Shown piece after piece: positions 24,461 through 36,837 of a stretch of 64,000 nt of DNA (position 1 is its first letter; every line of letters starts with the position of its first letter). Origin of the DNA: Anaspis maculata (Eukaryota; Arthropoda; Insecta; Coleoptera; Scraptiidae). The notes beneath the pieces are model-generated. The model was given only the letters and a program-made list of their open reading frames with translations, was not told the DNA's origin and made no database searches. The stretch is from positions 38,928,177 through 38,992,176 of the forward strand of contig OX421964.1 of assembly GCA_949128115.1 (NCBI GenBank). The letters are read 5' to 3'. Both the position numbers and the translations under genes were made by a program.

Positions 24461-25699
24461 ATTTTTCATTATCATGATGGGTTTAGGGATCAATAAAATA
24501 TTAGAAACTTTACCTCTTCAAACTTCAATTACGTGGAATTTTCATGATGGTACTTAATAGGTACTTACCTGGCTAAAATCTACATTACAACGTCATTGAT
24601 TACCACAATAACGGCTATACTTATCTCTAATAAAAAGATTTTTAGCAGTTTAGACTAGCACTCATCAGTACAGCCTCTGCCACTCAGCCAGGCCTATAAA
24701 GAATTGATGAAGGCTGAAGGCAATAATTCGACGTTGCACAGTTTAAAGACTTTTTGATTACCTACTTTTCCCTCTTCAATAGTATTCTTGGCTCAATAAT
24801 TTAGCTTTTTTATTGTTTATTGCGATTCCTCTGGTTTATTTCTTTGCTTTTATGCTTTATTTTGTTGTAACTACCTACCTATACTCACCTACCTACTACC
24901 TATCTACCCTGTTGCAAATCTCCGATAGGAGAACCATGAAAAAAATTTCAAGGAGCCCCATGGGCCCCTATACAGGATGGAAACTTCAACCTGTTTGGAT
25001 TCGGTAATTCAATAACCAAAAACATTTCATCAAAAACCTCGTACAGGTCGATTCTTGAAGGAGACCGCACAACACAAAAATCGAGTCTATATTTTATTTG
25101 ACTAACTCATGGGGAAGGTAGTTTAAGAGTATACGGAACAAATCTAAGTTTTCTAGACGAGTCCGATCAGCCGCAATAAAACATTTTAAAAATATTATCG
25201 TGACGTCACTTGGGAAGATGTTTTCACCTAGATTTTCACCTCCGACTTTCACCTATCACGTTCTCATGGTCTTGATATTGCTATTGTCGTTTTGACAGAC
25301 GTCCTTGTCTTCAAACAATCAGTAATAATTATTATGGTAGGCTTGAAACCGTCGTCGTCTCATCGGCAACGGAATCAGGTACAGGTATGCCCGTGCGTGC
25401 TATAGGTAGCCCGTGAAAATTTGCCCTTCTGATCTGACGTCAATACGTCATTGTCGTTCTTAATTATAACCGCAGCGCCCGCCACGAGCTAAGTTATTAC
25501 AAAACCCTATGCAATCGTTCTAGTTTTTTCAACTCTTCCATCTGAGACCAACTTGTATTGTGTGTTGTGGCCTCCTTTAAATTTAAAATGCCCCATTTTG
25601 ATACAAATTACGTGACCTTGACCATTTCAAGGGCGGCGCAAGGGGTAGGAGCCCAATTTTTTTAAATACAATGAGGGTCAAAAAAATGCCGTTTTTAAC
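24461..25699. other. No gene seen
   Basis: AT-rich sequence with a CTACCTACCTA-type tract near 24875-24910. A 64-codon frame at 24813 is hydrophobic by composition only and has no splice or homology support. Confidence 0.5.
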
Positions 25700-26060
25700 T
25701 TTGCCATTTAAATCAAAATCTATCCAATGGATTGAAACCAAATTCGGCAGAAAGCAACACAATAAAAGAATCAATTACGGAGTCTGCAATTGGAACTTTC
25801 ACCGTTCCCAAGTCTGGCGCTATAAATTTTTCTTTGTATTGGCCGTTTCTTATCGAGACAGCCGCTTACCCGGGTTTTGACCAGAATTACCCACATTTCG
25901 TGCAGGACTTTACTCAGACGCCCTTTATTGCTTGGAATCAACTTTTCCGGAAAATTCCAACTGATATCGAGAGTAGATTGCATTAGGCGTCGTGTACGCC
26001 AATTTTCAAATAAGACACGGTCTCAGTTTTTCGCCGCTGATTTTTTCAAAATATTACTTG
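25700..26060. repeat. Dispersed repeat Q, copy 1
   Basis: About 360 bp homologous in direct orientation to 27513-27868. Shared blocks include ACCAAATT-GG-AGAAGCAACA, TTTTGACCAG, GTGCAGGACT, CGGAAAATTCCA and GATTGCATT-GGCGTC. Identity is roughly 70-75%. Part of its text also appears inverted at 27050-27175. Frames across it are broken or overlapping, so I read it as old repeat rather than a gene. Confidence 0.75.
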
Positions 26061-27049
26061 TACATTCCGTAAATTCAAAAAAAATGCAATGCAAACTTCG
26101 ACCTGCGGTAAGCCTCACGAGCTCTTTTGTTTAGGATGACAATTGCTGCGAGTCATAGTTGGAGAAGAGTTGAATTGTGTTTTTTTTTAGGGGAGGGGTA
26201 ATTTTCAAAAAAAAAGAGCAACGGATGTTGAGTGTTCCCCTGAAAAAACTGTGAATTTCCAACTTCTTACCCCGTTCCCAACACATTTCCACCAATTTTT
26301 TTTTTCAATAAATGGTAACTGGTTCTCGAACATTTTCTGGAAATTTCTCCCAAAATTATCCGAATTTTTCGAAAGTTTTCCACTTAAAAATGCAAAACCA
26401 ACCTGAATTATTCGAGACCAGACTCAAATGATGAAGCTTGAAATGAAGCCCCGATTGACGAATTTTACAATGAGATTATTTGGAATAAGCTTTGAGGTTC
26501 TTCCGGAAAAATCAATTTTTCCAATTTTTTGTTTAATTATGATGGATCATCATTATAAGGTTCTCAGTCCTAAGACTGGTTGGGTGTTTACTTCCATCCT
26601 TTTCTATCCCACCTCCGCATCGAATTATTATTGTTATATAATTCGACCCTGTTCTGCAAAAAGTCACTAACTGCAAATTGAACGATTTTGAATTATTCAT
26701 TCACTTACACCACGTTATTGAAAAAATGTGATCTTTTGTCTCTCATATAAGGTACAGGCTCGGGTACAGGGTCGATATTATTGTTATTGTTAGTACCTAT
26801 ATGGAAGATGCTTCAATTTTTTTTCAATCTTTTTCTCAGATTCCAACTTCCGCCCCGAAGGGACATCTCGAGGTACGTCTCGTACTAAAATTTCCATCCG
26901 TTCCTTAGTCAAGGATGCTTATGTAATCCCGTGGGATTTTAAATGGAAAAGCATAGCGACTATGTGGAATACATTCCTTAGATGGCCAGCACTCACGCCT
27001 CAACGGGTGTCTTGTTTCAATTTGTTGCATGGGAATTAAACAGGGTGAA
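26061..27049. other. No gene seen
   Basis: Sequence between the copies of repeat Q. An 80-codon frame at 26428-26670 has no recognisable features. The stretch may be the body of a larger element whose ends are the Q copies. Confidence 0.4.
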
Positions 27050-27175
27050 ACAGAAAATATAAATGAAAATTTGTAGCTCCAGACTGGGAAAAGATGAAAA
27101 GCTTGAACTGCAGACGTGATTTGAGTTGTTGTGTTTATTCCAGCCGAATTCGGTCCCAATACATAGGATAAATTT
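27050..27175. repeat. Dispersed repeat Q, inverted fragment
   Basis: On the minus strand this fragment reads GGACCGAATTCGG, AACACAACAA, TTTTCATCTTTTCCCAGTCT and GGAGCTACAAATTTT, corresponding to the first third of copies 1 and 2. It is preceded on the + strand by AACAGGGTGAAACA, another solo CAGGGTG motif. Confidence 0.65.
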
Positions 27176-27512
27176 TTAATAATTAAATAACAAACCTTGA
27201 AACTTCGACATTTTTCAATATTCAATAGATGACATGGGAAGAGATACGTTCAACTGTTTTGAATACAGTTTTTCAAGGGCTTTCAAATGACACATTGCAA
27301 GTCAAGTTTCGTCACACATGCTTTCTGTCATTTTTTATGGTGGCATTTCTGTTAGATAGATGACAATTAAAACGTAATAGCCTCATTCGACAGCAAAACC
27401 ATGTCCGCATACTGAATTTTAAGTCGCTCGGATCAACGTTGCGGCGGTGATCGTGGAAGATTACAGACACAGACACACACAGCTTCGTATAAATCTTCTC
27501 TAAAAAACTTTG

Positions 27513-27868
27513 CCATTTAATTATCCAATATCTATCTGATGAATTAGAACCAAATTTGGTGAGAAGCAACAAAACAAAATCATCAACTCAAGCCCGGAGT
27601 TGCAGCTTTTCACCAATTCCCAGTTGGACGTTACGAGTTTTTTAATTTTCTCCAGGCGGCACCGGCACCGGAAACGACCGCTCGCTCGGATTTTGACCAG
27701 GATGACCCGTGTTTGGTGCAGGACTCAACTCGGCCGTCCTTTCCTGGTGGAGGATTGATTTTTTCGGAAAATTCCATTTGATATCGGAAGTGGATTGCAT
27801 TGGGCGTCATGTAGGCCCGTTCAAATCCGACACGGTTTCTGTTTTTGGACGGTGATTTTTTCAAAATA
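27513..27868. repeat. Dispersed repeat Q, copy 2
   Basis: A direct copy of 25700-26060, about 1.81 kb downstream. In the frame where all three copies align, short peptide-level likeness (FHxFPVWxYKF) is visible, but each copy carries stops or frame breaks. This could be a decayed coding segment of a transposon. Confidence 0.75.
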
Positions 27869-28979
27869 ATAAATTTAATTTTCAATTTTTCTTGTTTTTC
27901 GTGATCAATTTTTTTGAGCAAAATCTTGAAATGCATGAAGTTGGGCATCCACCTGGTCATTTGTACCGCTCTACCTTCTATAGTTCACGGTATATATTTT
28001 TCCTTTCTCCCCTTTTCCACTCTGTATAAATCCCCTCAAGAAACTGTATCCGCACCTCTTACATCCCTCGTATGACATTAACATATCATCAAACAACATT
28101 ATGTTTCTCGATATATTCTCATTAGCTAACTTACATACACCCATTAGGTACCTACATGTCTTAAGATGAGCTGCTATTAGAGCCTAAAAATATATATAGC
28201 TGTGATATATAGGTAGATACATTTTTACTTTCAGGCTTTATTGGTCACGATCTTTCCTACATCTCTTCAACTTGAGCTCTTCAATTCCCAAGGTGCCATT
28301 GAGGAAATCTGCAAAGAAACACACCCAAGTAAGACTCATTCAAAAAACTACCAGTACTACCTAGATAGACTTGCAACGAACCTTGGACACATCTGAAGGA
28401 GAACAATATGAAGGCAACACAGAAATACGTGCAAAGAAAAGTGATCCAGTTCTGCAGAGAGAAGAAACCCAGTGCGTCCATGAAGGTGATTTTTTTAGAT
28501 GTCCTCCATCCACATTAAGTTTGTAGGTGGGTACCTATATTTAATCATCAGGACGCTCCCTTCGTTCGCCCTTGCTGGCCTTCGAGAGTCATCAATTAAC
28601 AAGAAATTTCATCAAGGAACAATTTATAGCACCGCACCGTCGAGTTTATTGTCTGGAATTCCGGAGACTGGAAAAATAGCATTTTTGACACAACTTCCGG
28701 GTCTTTACGCGATTTTTCCACCTGCTGTGAGTGACACTGGCAGTTTGCGTGACATCGTTTTGAAATTAGTTATGTGAAAATTTTACCGAGCTTTGTGCTT
28801 TGTGTATACCTACCTGTGTTGAACATGTAAGTCCATGGAGTCCGTACTTTTGCAGTAGAAATAGCGAGAATATTTAGGTGTAGTAAGAACAGCTTGAACG
28901 ATTTACGAGAGGAAAATTGAATGTCTGAAACGGGGCGGCAACCACTGGACCACTGACTGGTCCAAACATTTGTACACGT
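27869..28979. other. No gene seen
   Basis: Ordinary AT-rich sequence. A frame at 28499-28777 (92 codons) reads through without recognisable domains. A small palindrome TGGACCACTGACTGGTCCA lies at about 28946-28964, just outside the next foldback element. Confidence 0.45.
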
Positions 28980-30119
28980 TGTACAGGATGTCCCACGAAG
29001 TGAAACATAGTTCAAGAATAGATGTACTTTCTCGAAGCAAATCAGAATCTGCCTTCGAAATTTTCCTGACGTGTCCCGTTTTCAATATACGCATATACAG
29101 AGTGATTTATGTGCTCAACCGAAAAGTTTCATTGGCCATATCTCACAAACAGATCAATAAAATCGATTGAGATTTTGCAAGTATATTCTGAAACCATATT
29201 CCTATTCAGTAATCTATCCTATACCTATTCAGTTATGAAATGAATACAGCACCGTACCCAGCTTTTGAAGAAGTCATCCTGTATAGATTTTTCCAAATCT
29301 GATGTCACATTCGGAAGCTACATAAAAAATGCTACAAAATGCGATTCCCAAATTGTTTAGCACTAATTTAGCTGACTCAAAAAAAAATTATTACCCAGAA
29401 ATTTTTCAAAAATATTTTGGAAAATTCCAATTTGAATCAGTGAAACGCAATTCCAGATGGTCAAACAAAGTCATTATTTCAATGGTGGTGGTCTAACCAA
29501 CCAAGGATAATTTCAGGAGAATTTTCTGGAAACATATGAATTTGGTACCTCAGATTCCTACTCAAATTCATGAAAAATTCGACCTTTGCGTGCTTGCCAG
29601 ACTCGCACAGCTCTGTAATCATTCTCCCCCACTCTACACCTTTGTTGCTAGCCGACCCGAACTGTCAAATCTTGCGCATGCCCACTGAGACATAAAATTG
29701 TCATGAAAACTACTATTTTGACTTTGTTCGACCATCTGGAATAGCCTTAAAAATCTCTGGTAATTGTGTTTTTAGAAGCAGCTAAATCAGTGCCAAACAA
29801 TTCAGGATTTGGAGAATTTTGTAGCATTTTTTATGTAGTCTCCGAATAGGACATCAGATTTGAAAAAAAAATCTATTTATAATGAATAGGGCGCTATAAA
29901 GGCCCTTGCTGTTAGAATATAGTTGCAAAATTTCAATCGATTCTATCGATCTATTCATGAGATATGGCCAATCAAACTTTTCGGTTGAAGACATAAATCT
30001 GAAACCCTGTATATCAGAAACGGATGACGTCAGAAAAATTTCGACGATTTTGCTTGAAGAAGAGTACATCGACTCTCTACTCTCAAGCCATATCGGTTAC
30101 TTCGTGGGACACCCTGTAT
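28980..30119. repeat. Concentric palindrome, 1.14 kb
   Basis: Outer ends TGTACAGGATGTCCCACGAA (28980) and its mirror ending ...GGGACACCCTGTATA sum to 59099. An inner mirrored pair (TATACAGAGTG at 29094, CCCTGTATA ending 30013) sums to 59107. The arms run to about 29480 and resume at about 29705, around a spacer of about 220 bp. The element shows two CAGGGTG-type boundaries on one axis. No transposase frame. Confidence 0.85.
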
Positions 30120-30375
30120 AATAATAGCCGATAGTGGGATACTGCTGATGGTGATTTAGTATCTGTAGCAGTTTCTGCTAACGTATTAATTTCTTACCAA
30201 TACTAATCCTGCCGGCGCGGCGTCCTGCCGATAACTCGTATACAGTAGGTAGGTACACGTAGGTATTTCCGAAAGTGGTTATGCCCCTTGGTCCGAAAAT
30301 CGATGACTAGTTGATGGCAAGAATTAGCCCAACCGACCATTCGAATGCAAACGACCGAGTCAAGCGTATACTTAT

Positions 30376-32250
30376 AGAGGGTGTTACACATTTTTTCGTC
30401 AATATTTCAGGAGATGGTAGAGCATCAAAAAATAAGTGGACTTTCTGGACAAAATGTATATCAAAAACGCATTAACTATAACATAAAGTGCTCGCCAATT
30501 GAAATGGTCCACCTAAAAAATACAGTCACATTGAAAGTGTCATAACTTTTGAATAAATTTACTATTTAGAATCGTTTTATGTTTTCTAATTAGCTCACGT
30601 ATTGGACTATAACATGTCATGGACTATTTTTGGTACAAGTGTTTCGTATTAATTATACAGGGCCCTCAATCAGGTACCGCAAAAATGGAAAAGTTTGCAC
30701 TGGTCCCATTTCACAAAAAATAGTTTTTGGTTTTCTCCAAGTGTTTCAGGGGAGTTGTTATAACCATAACTTGAATCATTTTTGAAATTTTTTGCCTATC
30801 TGCTTCAGTTACAGGGTGATCTCAAAAATGTAACCTTTTAGTTTTGCAGTAATAACTTTATTCGTTGTTGGCCGATTTTGGAAAATGAGGGCTCTTGTTG
30901 AAGCCAAAGGCTCAGGTCAGAAGGATCGAGGATTAGAATTGACTTTGGATAAAAATTCTGGAAAAGGGATTGAATCAAAAGTGACTCAAATGACAAACTT
31001 GCTAGAGATCCGGTTTAGGAAAGGTATTAATCAAAAAACAACTTGTCTTTAAACAAACCATTCTTTCTGAACATTTTAATGTGTTTCTCATTTGTATGGA
31101 GTAAAAATTATGGCAATGAATCCAAATCAGAAATGGATGCTTCCAACGAAGAATACTGGACATTTTTCACCTAAAAATAGACGTAACCTGCGTTACGAAG
31201 ATCATAACTGGTGCCTGTCTCTTTAAATGTGAAGGAAACATTCGACAATAAGAAGGTAACCTGGGTTGCGTGCATTTTCAGTCGAGGAAGGTCCGGTATT
31301 ATCTTCTGAAAAGTGAATTTGTAAAATGGGTCCCGCATCGACAATTTTTATCACTCAAAATCGGAAAATACCTCAAAATGTTCACAAATAAAAGTTTGTT
31401 TGGAGGCAAGTTGATTTTTGTTTAGTTCTTTTCCTGAACCTGATTTCTAGGGTGCTTCATATTTAGGTCACTTTTGATTCCTTCGCTTTTTCGAAATTTT
31501 TGTCTCCAGTCAGTTCCGATCCTCGAGCCTTCTCATCTGAGTCTTAAGCTTCAACAAGAGTCTTTATTTTTCAAAATCGAATAACAATTGAGATAGATAT
31601 AAATGCCAGACCAAAAAGTTGCATTTTTGAGATCACTGTGTAATTGGAGGAGATAGACTCAAAATTTTGAAAACTGCCTCAAGGTATAAGAAAAACATCT
31701 TTCCTAAAACACTTGGAAAAAACCAAAAACCATTTTTTGTGAAATGGAACCAGTCCAAACTTTTCCATTTTTGCAGTACCTGATTGAGCGCCCTGTATAA
31801 TTGATATGAAACACCTGTACCAAAAACGGCCCATGACATGTTGTAATCCAATCCATGAGCTAATCAGAAAGCATAAAACGATTCAAAATAGTTTATTCAT
31901 TCAAGAGTTGTGTCACTTTGAATGTGACTAAATTTTTTGGGTGGACCATTTCAATTGGCGAGCACTTTAGATAGAAGCTTTCAAAGTTGAGTTTTGAAAA
32001 TGGTTTTTGTGTATAATTCCAAATTTAGTCACTGGATTTTGACCAAATTTGGTATACAAAGTAAGCTGATGCATACCTTTGAGCTAGTCATATCGACTTC
32101 TGTCAAATGTGTGAAGAAACATATTTTTCAATTTTTTATTAATTTAAAAAAGAATTTTTTCTTCGTTTTTTTCTTCGGCGAAAGTACTTATTTTTCGATG
32201 CTCTACCATCTTCTGAAATATTGACAAAAAAAGTGTGACACCCTGTATAG
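30376..32250. repeat. Triple-layer concentric palindrome, 1.87 kb
   Basis: Three mirrored boundary motifs can be read. The outermost is GAGGGTGTTACAC (30378) against GTGTGACACCCTGTATA (to 32248). The next is TATACAGGGCCC (30654) against CGCCCTGTATA (to 31799). The innermost is TTACAGGGTGATC (30809) against GATCACTGTGTAA (to 31643). The two inner pairs share the axis (sums 62453 and 62452). The outer pair is offset by about 170 bp because the right arm has extra sequence at about 31985-32150. The innermost arms end near 31059 and 31395. Confidence 0.85.
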
Positions 32251-33289
32251 TGAGCAAGCATGAGGTTTTATGTTCACAATGCCCCCTATTCCTATTGAAA
32301 TTTATAATTTCCTGAAAGGGATGCCGCATTTCCATCTCCCTAATTTCATAAACCTTCCATGTCAAGTACCAACGCAAAAATTAAAAACCTATTTTCCCTC
32401 CAGCTTGGTTATACGTACTTCATTAACTTGCTTTGTTTACTTTTTCAAATATTGCTAATTAGCTCCGCTTCCACTTTTTTGTTTGTATTTAATTTACTTC
32501 AAACGTTTTCAAAGTGAAGGGATCCGTACAGATTTTCTTTTAATGACTTAATTAGCTTCAACGTTGGGAATCTTGTAGATTAAATTTGTTCCACCAAATT
32601 CGTCCGATATTTTCACCCACAATCAACAATAATGCTTGGATTCTTGTACCGAGCGCCATCTAGACGCGTACGCGACCCTATACTGCAGCGAAGCAGGAAA
32701 CTAGGCTTGAACGAGTGAGCCCTCGACTGGTGGCTCCATAGATTTACCGCTCCGGTGTACCCTGCAATCATGAACCGTGGCAGTTTCCTCTTCGTTTAAT
32801 TTTATTTTTGCACGTTACCGCCGGATTAGATAATAATTTGTAATTTCTTAAACCTGAACTAGTTTATTTATAGCTCATTTTAAATTTATTGCATTGGTGA
32901 AAAGAATATACGAAACAGGACACAGATGCCTCCTGCTGCGACTATCATGCATCTTTAGCGACATACCAGACATGGTTCACTTATCATTTACGAAATTCTT
33001 TGTCGTGAAGTTCACTAGCTTGATGGTACCTAATAGAGTAAGTGTGAATTTTCAGTTCAGTTTCTAATCTACTAACCACTGACAGTAGGTAGTTAATCAG
33101 TATATTGGCATGTCTAATCCTAAACTTACTTCTGATAGTCACTTGATCAAAAGTAATTAAGTAATATACAATTAACAATACAGATACTTAGGTAGGTACC
33201 TCCTGGGTACCTACCTTCTCTATGGAATACATTTTTTATTTATTAACCGTTACCTTTACCTAGTGTAATTAGAGGTTGAAATAGACTAG
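32251..33289. other. No gene seen
   Basis: AT-rich sequence with no recognisable gene. A GGTAGGTACCTCCTGGGTAC tract lies near 33190. Confidence 0.5.
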
Positions 33290-33432
33290 GTATAGGCGCT
33301 CTGCACATTTTGGATATCCCGCCCGTTTCAGCAGTTCAGCACCCTCATGCGGCAGTCGCGAACATTATGTGTGAGGAAAATTGTCAATATTGAAGTTGAT
33401 GAATTGTTGAAATCGACATTTGCAGGTGGTAT
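33290..33432. repeat. Dispersed repeat, uninterrupted copy
   Basis: About 143 bp matching, inverted, the flanks of the TIR element at 22642-24460. It represents the unoccupied target for that element. Similarity stops abruptly at both ends, so the repeat itself is a small element of about 145 bp. Confidence 0.8.
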
Positions 33433-34317
33433 TCATGAATCTTTGTCGTGGAATCCACGGTTCATTGGTTGTGGATAAAATAATTTTAAATAACTCTCAA
33501 ACACTCTGTCAGCAAATTGTCATCAATGTTGGGAGTTCGAAGGTTTTTTTTGAAGTTTTGCATCAACTCGGAAGCACCATATAAGATAATATAAATATAT
33601 AATTGAGATTATTCCAAAAATTGTAGAATTTCCTTGTAGGATATCTAGTGATATAGATATAGGTACCTACACACTATCCAGACAAAATTTTTGAAGAGCT
33701 TGCAAAGACTCTAAGGCGGCTTGATATATTATCATTTGATTGATCAATTATAATTATTATTATGATACCTACCTACTTGATAAAATTTATGTTCTATTTT
33801 TCGAACATTTTTGCTCTTTTGTATGTCAGGCCAAGAGTCAAAAGTTCGATTTCCACCGAGGGCAGTCAGATTTTCGTCTCGAAAACAAGATTCTTGATTT
33901 GTGTGTCGCATAGCACATAAAATGTGAAAGATGGTGCTGACCTCATGCGATGTTGGTGGTCGTTAAAAATCCCTACCCTGTATTGGAACACACAATAAGG
34001 TTTCGTCAAAATTCTCGGTATTGTGTAGGAAAGCATCACTGGCGTTGGTGTTAGGCCTTGCTGCAGAAATAGGCCGACGTTGAATAAACGAAAAAAAAAC
34101 GACAAATGAATTAAGAAGGTTCCTCTTGTGTGCTTATTATTATCAGTATTAGATATTATTATTATGCCAGGAAATTTTCGTCTGCGGCGCTGTTAAGACT
34201 TCTGAAGCATGCACTAGAGCTTCTCCCCCCCCCCCCCTCCCCTGATCGCCACTGGTCACCACCACATAATAGTCGGCATTTTAGGATTTCCCCCTCCCCC
34301 CAAGCAAATCGGTTTCG
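33433..34317. other. No gene seen
   Basis: No recognisable gene. A homopolymer C run (about 34212-34222) and pyrimidine-rich text mark the approach to the large palindrome. Confidence 0.5.
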
Positions 34318-34540
34318 GTCCCACGATAAAATTCACCCCCCTTTGGGATATTTTCCTTTGAGGTATTTTCAAGAACTAAAAACTTTTTCTTCACGATTTT
34401 TCCCAGGGAGCTTAAATCTATCCTCTTAAAGTGCCTAGTTGGTACCGTATATAGGGTGTGATATGTAACTTTTTTATTTTAAATACAGCAACCTATATTC
34501 TATTCCGCTATTTGGTGGAGCCTTTTTTTCTGGTTACAAA

Positions 34541-35562
34541 TATACCGGGTGATCATTCGAAAGTTATCCACCTGCAATAACTCCCGATTCCTAGTCAATA
34601 TTTCTTTGAGCAAAAACAGATTTTTATATCGAGGGGGACATCTAAAGCATACATTGGCAAATTCCTATCTTCAGCCCCCTCGCCCCCACCCATCCCATAA
34701 ATAAAATTCCAAATGACACTACCCACCTTGCGATACATCAAATTGATGAAAATTAAAAAAAAATTTTTGAAAAAGATATTTTCAGCAATTTTAACTCTAC
34801 TCCCCTTCTCTCTAAAAATTCTCTGAGTGTCCCTTTCAATATTCTGGACCCCTCAATTCTCTTCAGTTTAGTCAGCATCATCCTGGATAGCTTCAAAGAA
34901 GAGAATTTTTGGTGGAAAAAGTGCCACCCAAATTGACCCCATTGCTCTCCCCCACCTCAACTTTAAAATTCAACAAAATACCACCCACTTTGTAATACAT
35001 CAAATTAAAGGAAATTAATTATCTTTCTGTGAACAATTTTTTTGAAATTTTCAACCCCTCCCCCCTTCAACTGGACATTTGGAGTATTTTAGTAGGAAAA
35101 CGGGGGTTTTAAAAATCTCGAAAAAAAAGTGTTCAGGGGAAGAATTCAATTCCCTTCAATTTGATGTATCACAAAGTGGGTATTGTCATTTTAGATTCTT
35201 AAGGTGAGGAGGGGGGAGCAAAGGGATGAATTTGGGTGGCACTTTTTCCATAGAAAGTTTTCTCTTTCGATGCTGTGCAGGATGACGTTGATTGCATCGA
35301 AGAGAATTGGTGGTGGGGTTAAAAATTTTAGAAATATTTTTTTCAGAAAGAGAATTCAATTCTGTTTCATCAAATGTATCGCCAAATAGGTAATATCATT
35401 TGAAATTTCAAAGTTGGGGTAGGTGGGGGCGAGGAAGCTAAAGATAGAAAATCGCTAATGTATGTTTTAGATGTCCCCCGACCTGTTTTTGCTCTAAGAC
35501 ATTTTCACTAGGAATCGGAAGTTATTGCAGGTGGATGGTTTTAAAATGATCACCCGGTATAT
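34541..35562. mobile_element. Palindromic element inserted in the left arm
   Basis: Terminal inverted repeats TATACCGGGTGATC (34541-34554) and GATCACCCGGTATA (35549-35562). Both ends continue into complementary arms containing CCACCTGCAATAACT and its mirror. The opposite arm of the host palindrome (about 36868-36900) carries the uninterrupted target (reverse strand GATTACAAAAATATATAACA). The target duplication is therefore TATA or TA. No transposase is encoded. Confidence 0.82.
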
Positions 35563-35781
35563 AACACCAATGATTTATTTTATCAAGTAAGCTGTCGGAA
35601 AAATAATAAAATATGTAGTCAACCAATGTTTTTTCGCGGTAAGATGGCTTTGGTTTTTACATTTCACTTGAAAAAAAAGTGATTTTCGCAGCATTTTGTC
35701 TGCAGAATTCAACTCTGCATGGATAAATGGTCCAATTCGTTTCCAATACAGGGTGTCGCGTAATTTTTAGCTTTAAATTTG

Positions 35782-36837
35782 AACTGCTGGACAACGAAGT
35801 TGTAGGTATCCGAAAAATGGTTCGACTTCGAAGACCAATAACTTTCGATTGCCGAATGTGATTTCCATTTTGTTTGTTGTCTAGATTAGCCTATTGTTTC
35901 GGTAACCCATCCTGTAAAGGTGAATGTTGAAAAACTTCATGTAACATTTCTACAGGGTGATACGTAAAATGCTGCAAAATTGCACCAACTTCATCGCACC
36001 TCCATTTGTCAAAAAAATTTTGTTTATGTATTCTAATACAAAAATTATAAAGCAAGGTGTATTATCTCGAAACGGTTTTGGATTTACCCAGATTGGAAGT
36101 CTAACATTGAAGATATAAATTTTGATGTTGAATGTTACAGATTTGCCTTGTTGGCACGCTAGATTAGGTCACTTTTGATGAATGGATGTTTACATTAAGC
36201 AAGATTGTTCATACAACAGCCTAGGACAATTTTATTCTCAACACAATCCGAATATTTGGTGTGGGGCCAAGCAGGGGGCATTTTTTCAAATGGTTATCAC
36301 TGCCTCATCTTCTTCCTACGTTGAATTTCGTCAGAATTTCATTAGAATTTTAGATATGGGACATGTTCTATTTGCAGATTTGAGCCCCTGAACATGGTAA
36401 CGATATGCAACTTTAGTGTCCGAGTGAAGTAAAGCCCCCCTGGACGTTATACTTTTTGTGCTTGTGCTATGCCTGAGTTTCGTAAATCTGCAACATTCAA
36501 CATAAAAATTTATATCTTCAATGTTAGACTTCCAATCCGGGGAATTCCAAAACCGTTTCGAGATAAGATACCACACTCCATAATTTTTGTATCAGAATAC
36601 AAAAAAAAAATATGGTACAAAATGGTACAATTTTGCACCATTTTACGTATCACCCTGTAGAAAATTCACATAAAGTTTCTCAACATTCACTGTTATAGGA
36701 TGGGTCACGGAAGATTGAGCTAGTTAACGCAACAAACAAAATGAAAATCGCAATCGGCAATCGAGAGATATTAACCTCCAAAGTCGGACCATTTTTCCGA
36801 TACCGACAACTTCGTTGTCCAGCAGTTTATTTTACTA
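35782..36837. repeat. Core palindrome homologous to 21.6-22.6 kb
   Basis: Outer landmarks AACTGCTGG (35782) and CCAGCAGTT (ending 36837) sum to 72619. The inner pair TACAGGGTGA (35951) and its mirror ending 36659 sum to 72610. Order and text (GACAAC...GTTGT, CGAAAAATGGT, CCAATAACTTT, TACAGGGTGATACGTAAAA) parallel the palindrome at 21555-22620, so both are members of one family. Confidence 0.82.

Noticed and set aside
25700..27868. Long terminal repeats of a retrotransposon
   Set aside because: No TG...CA ends, primer-binding site, polypurine tract or protein domains, and an inverted copy lies between them.
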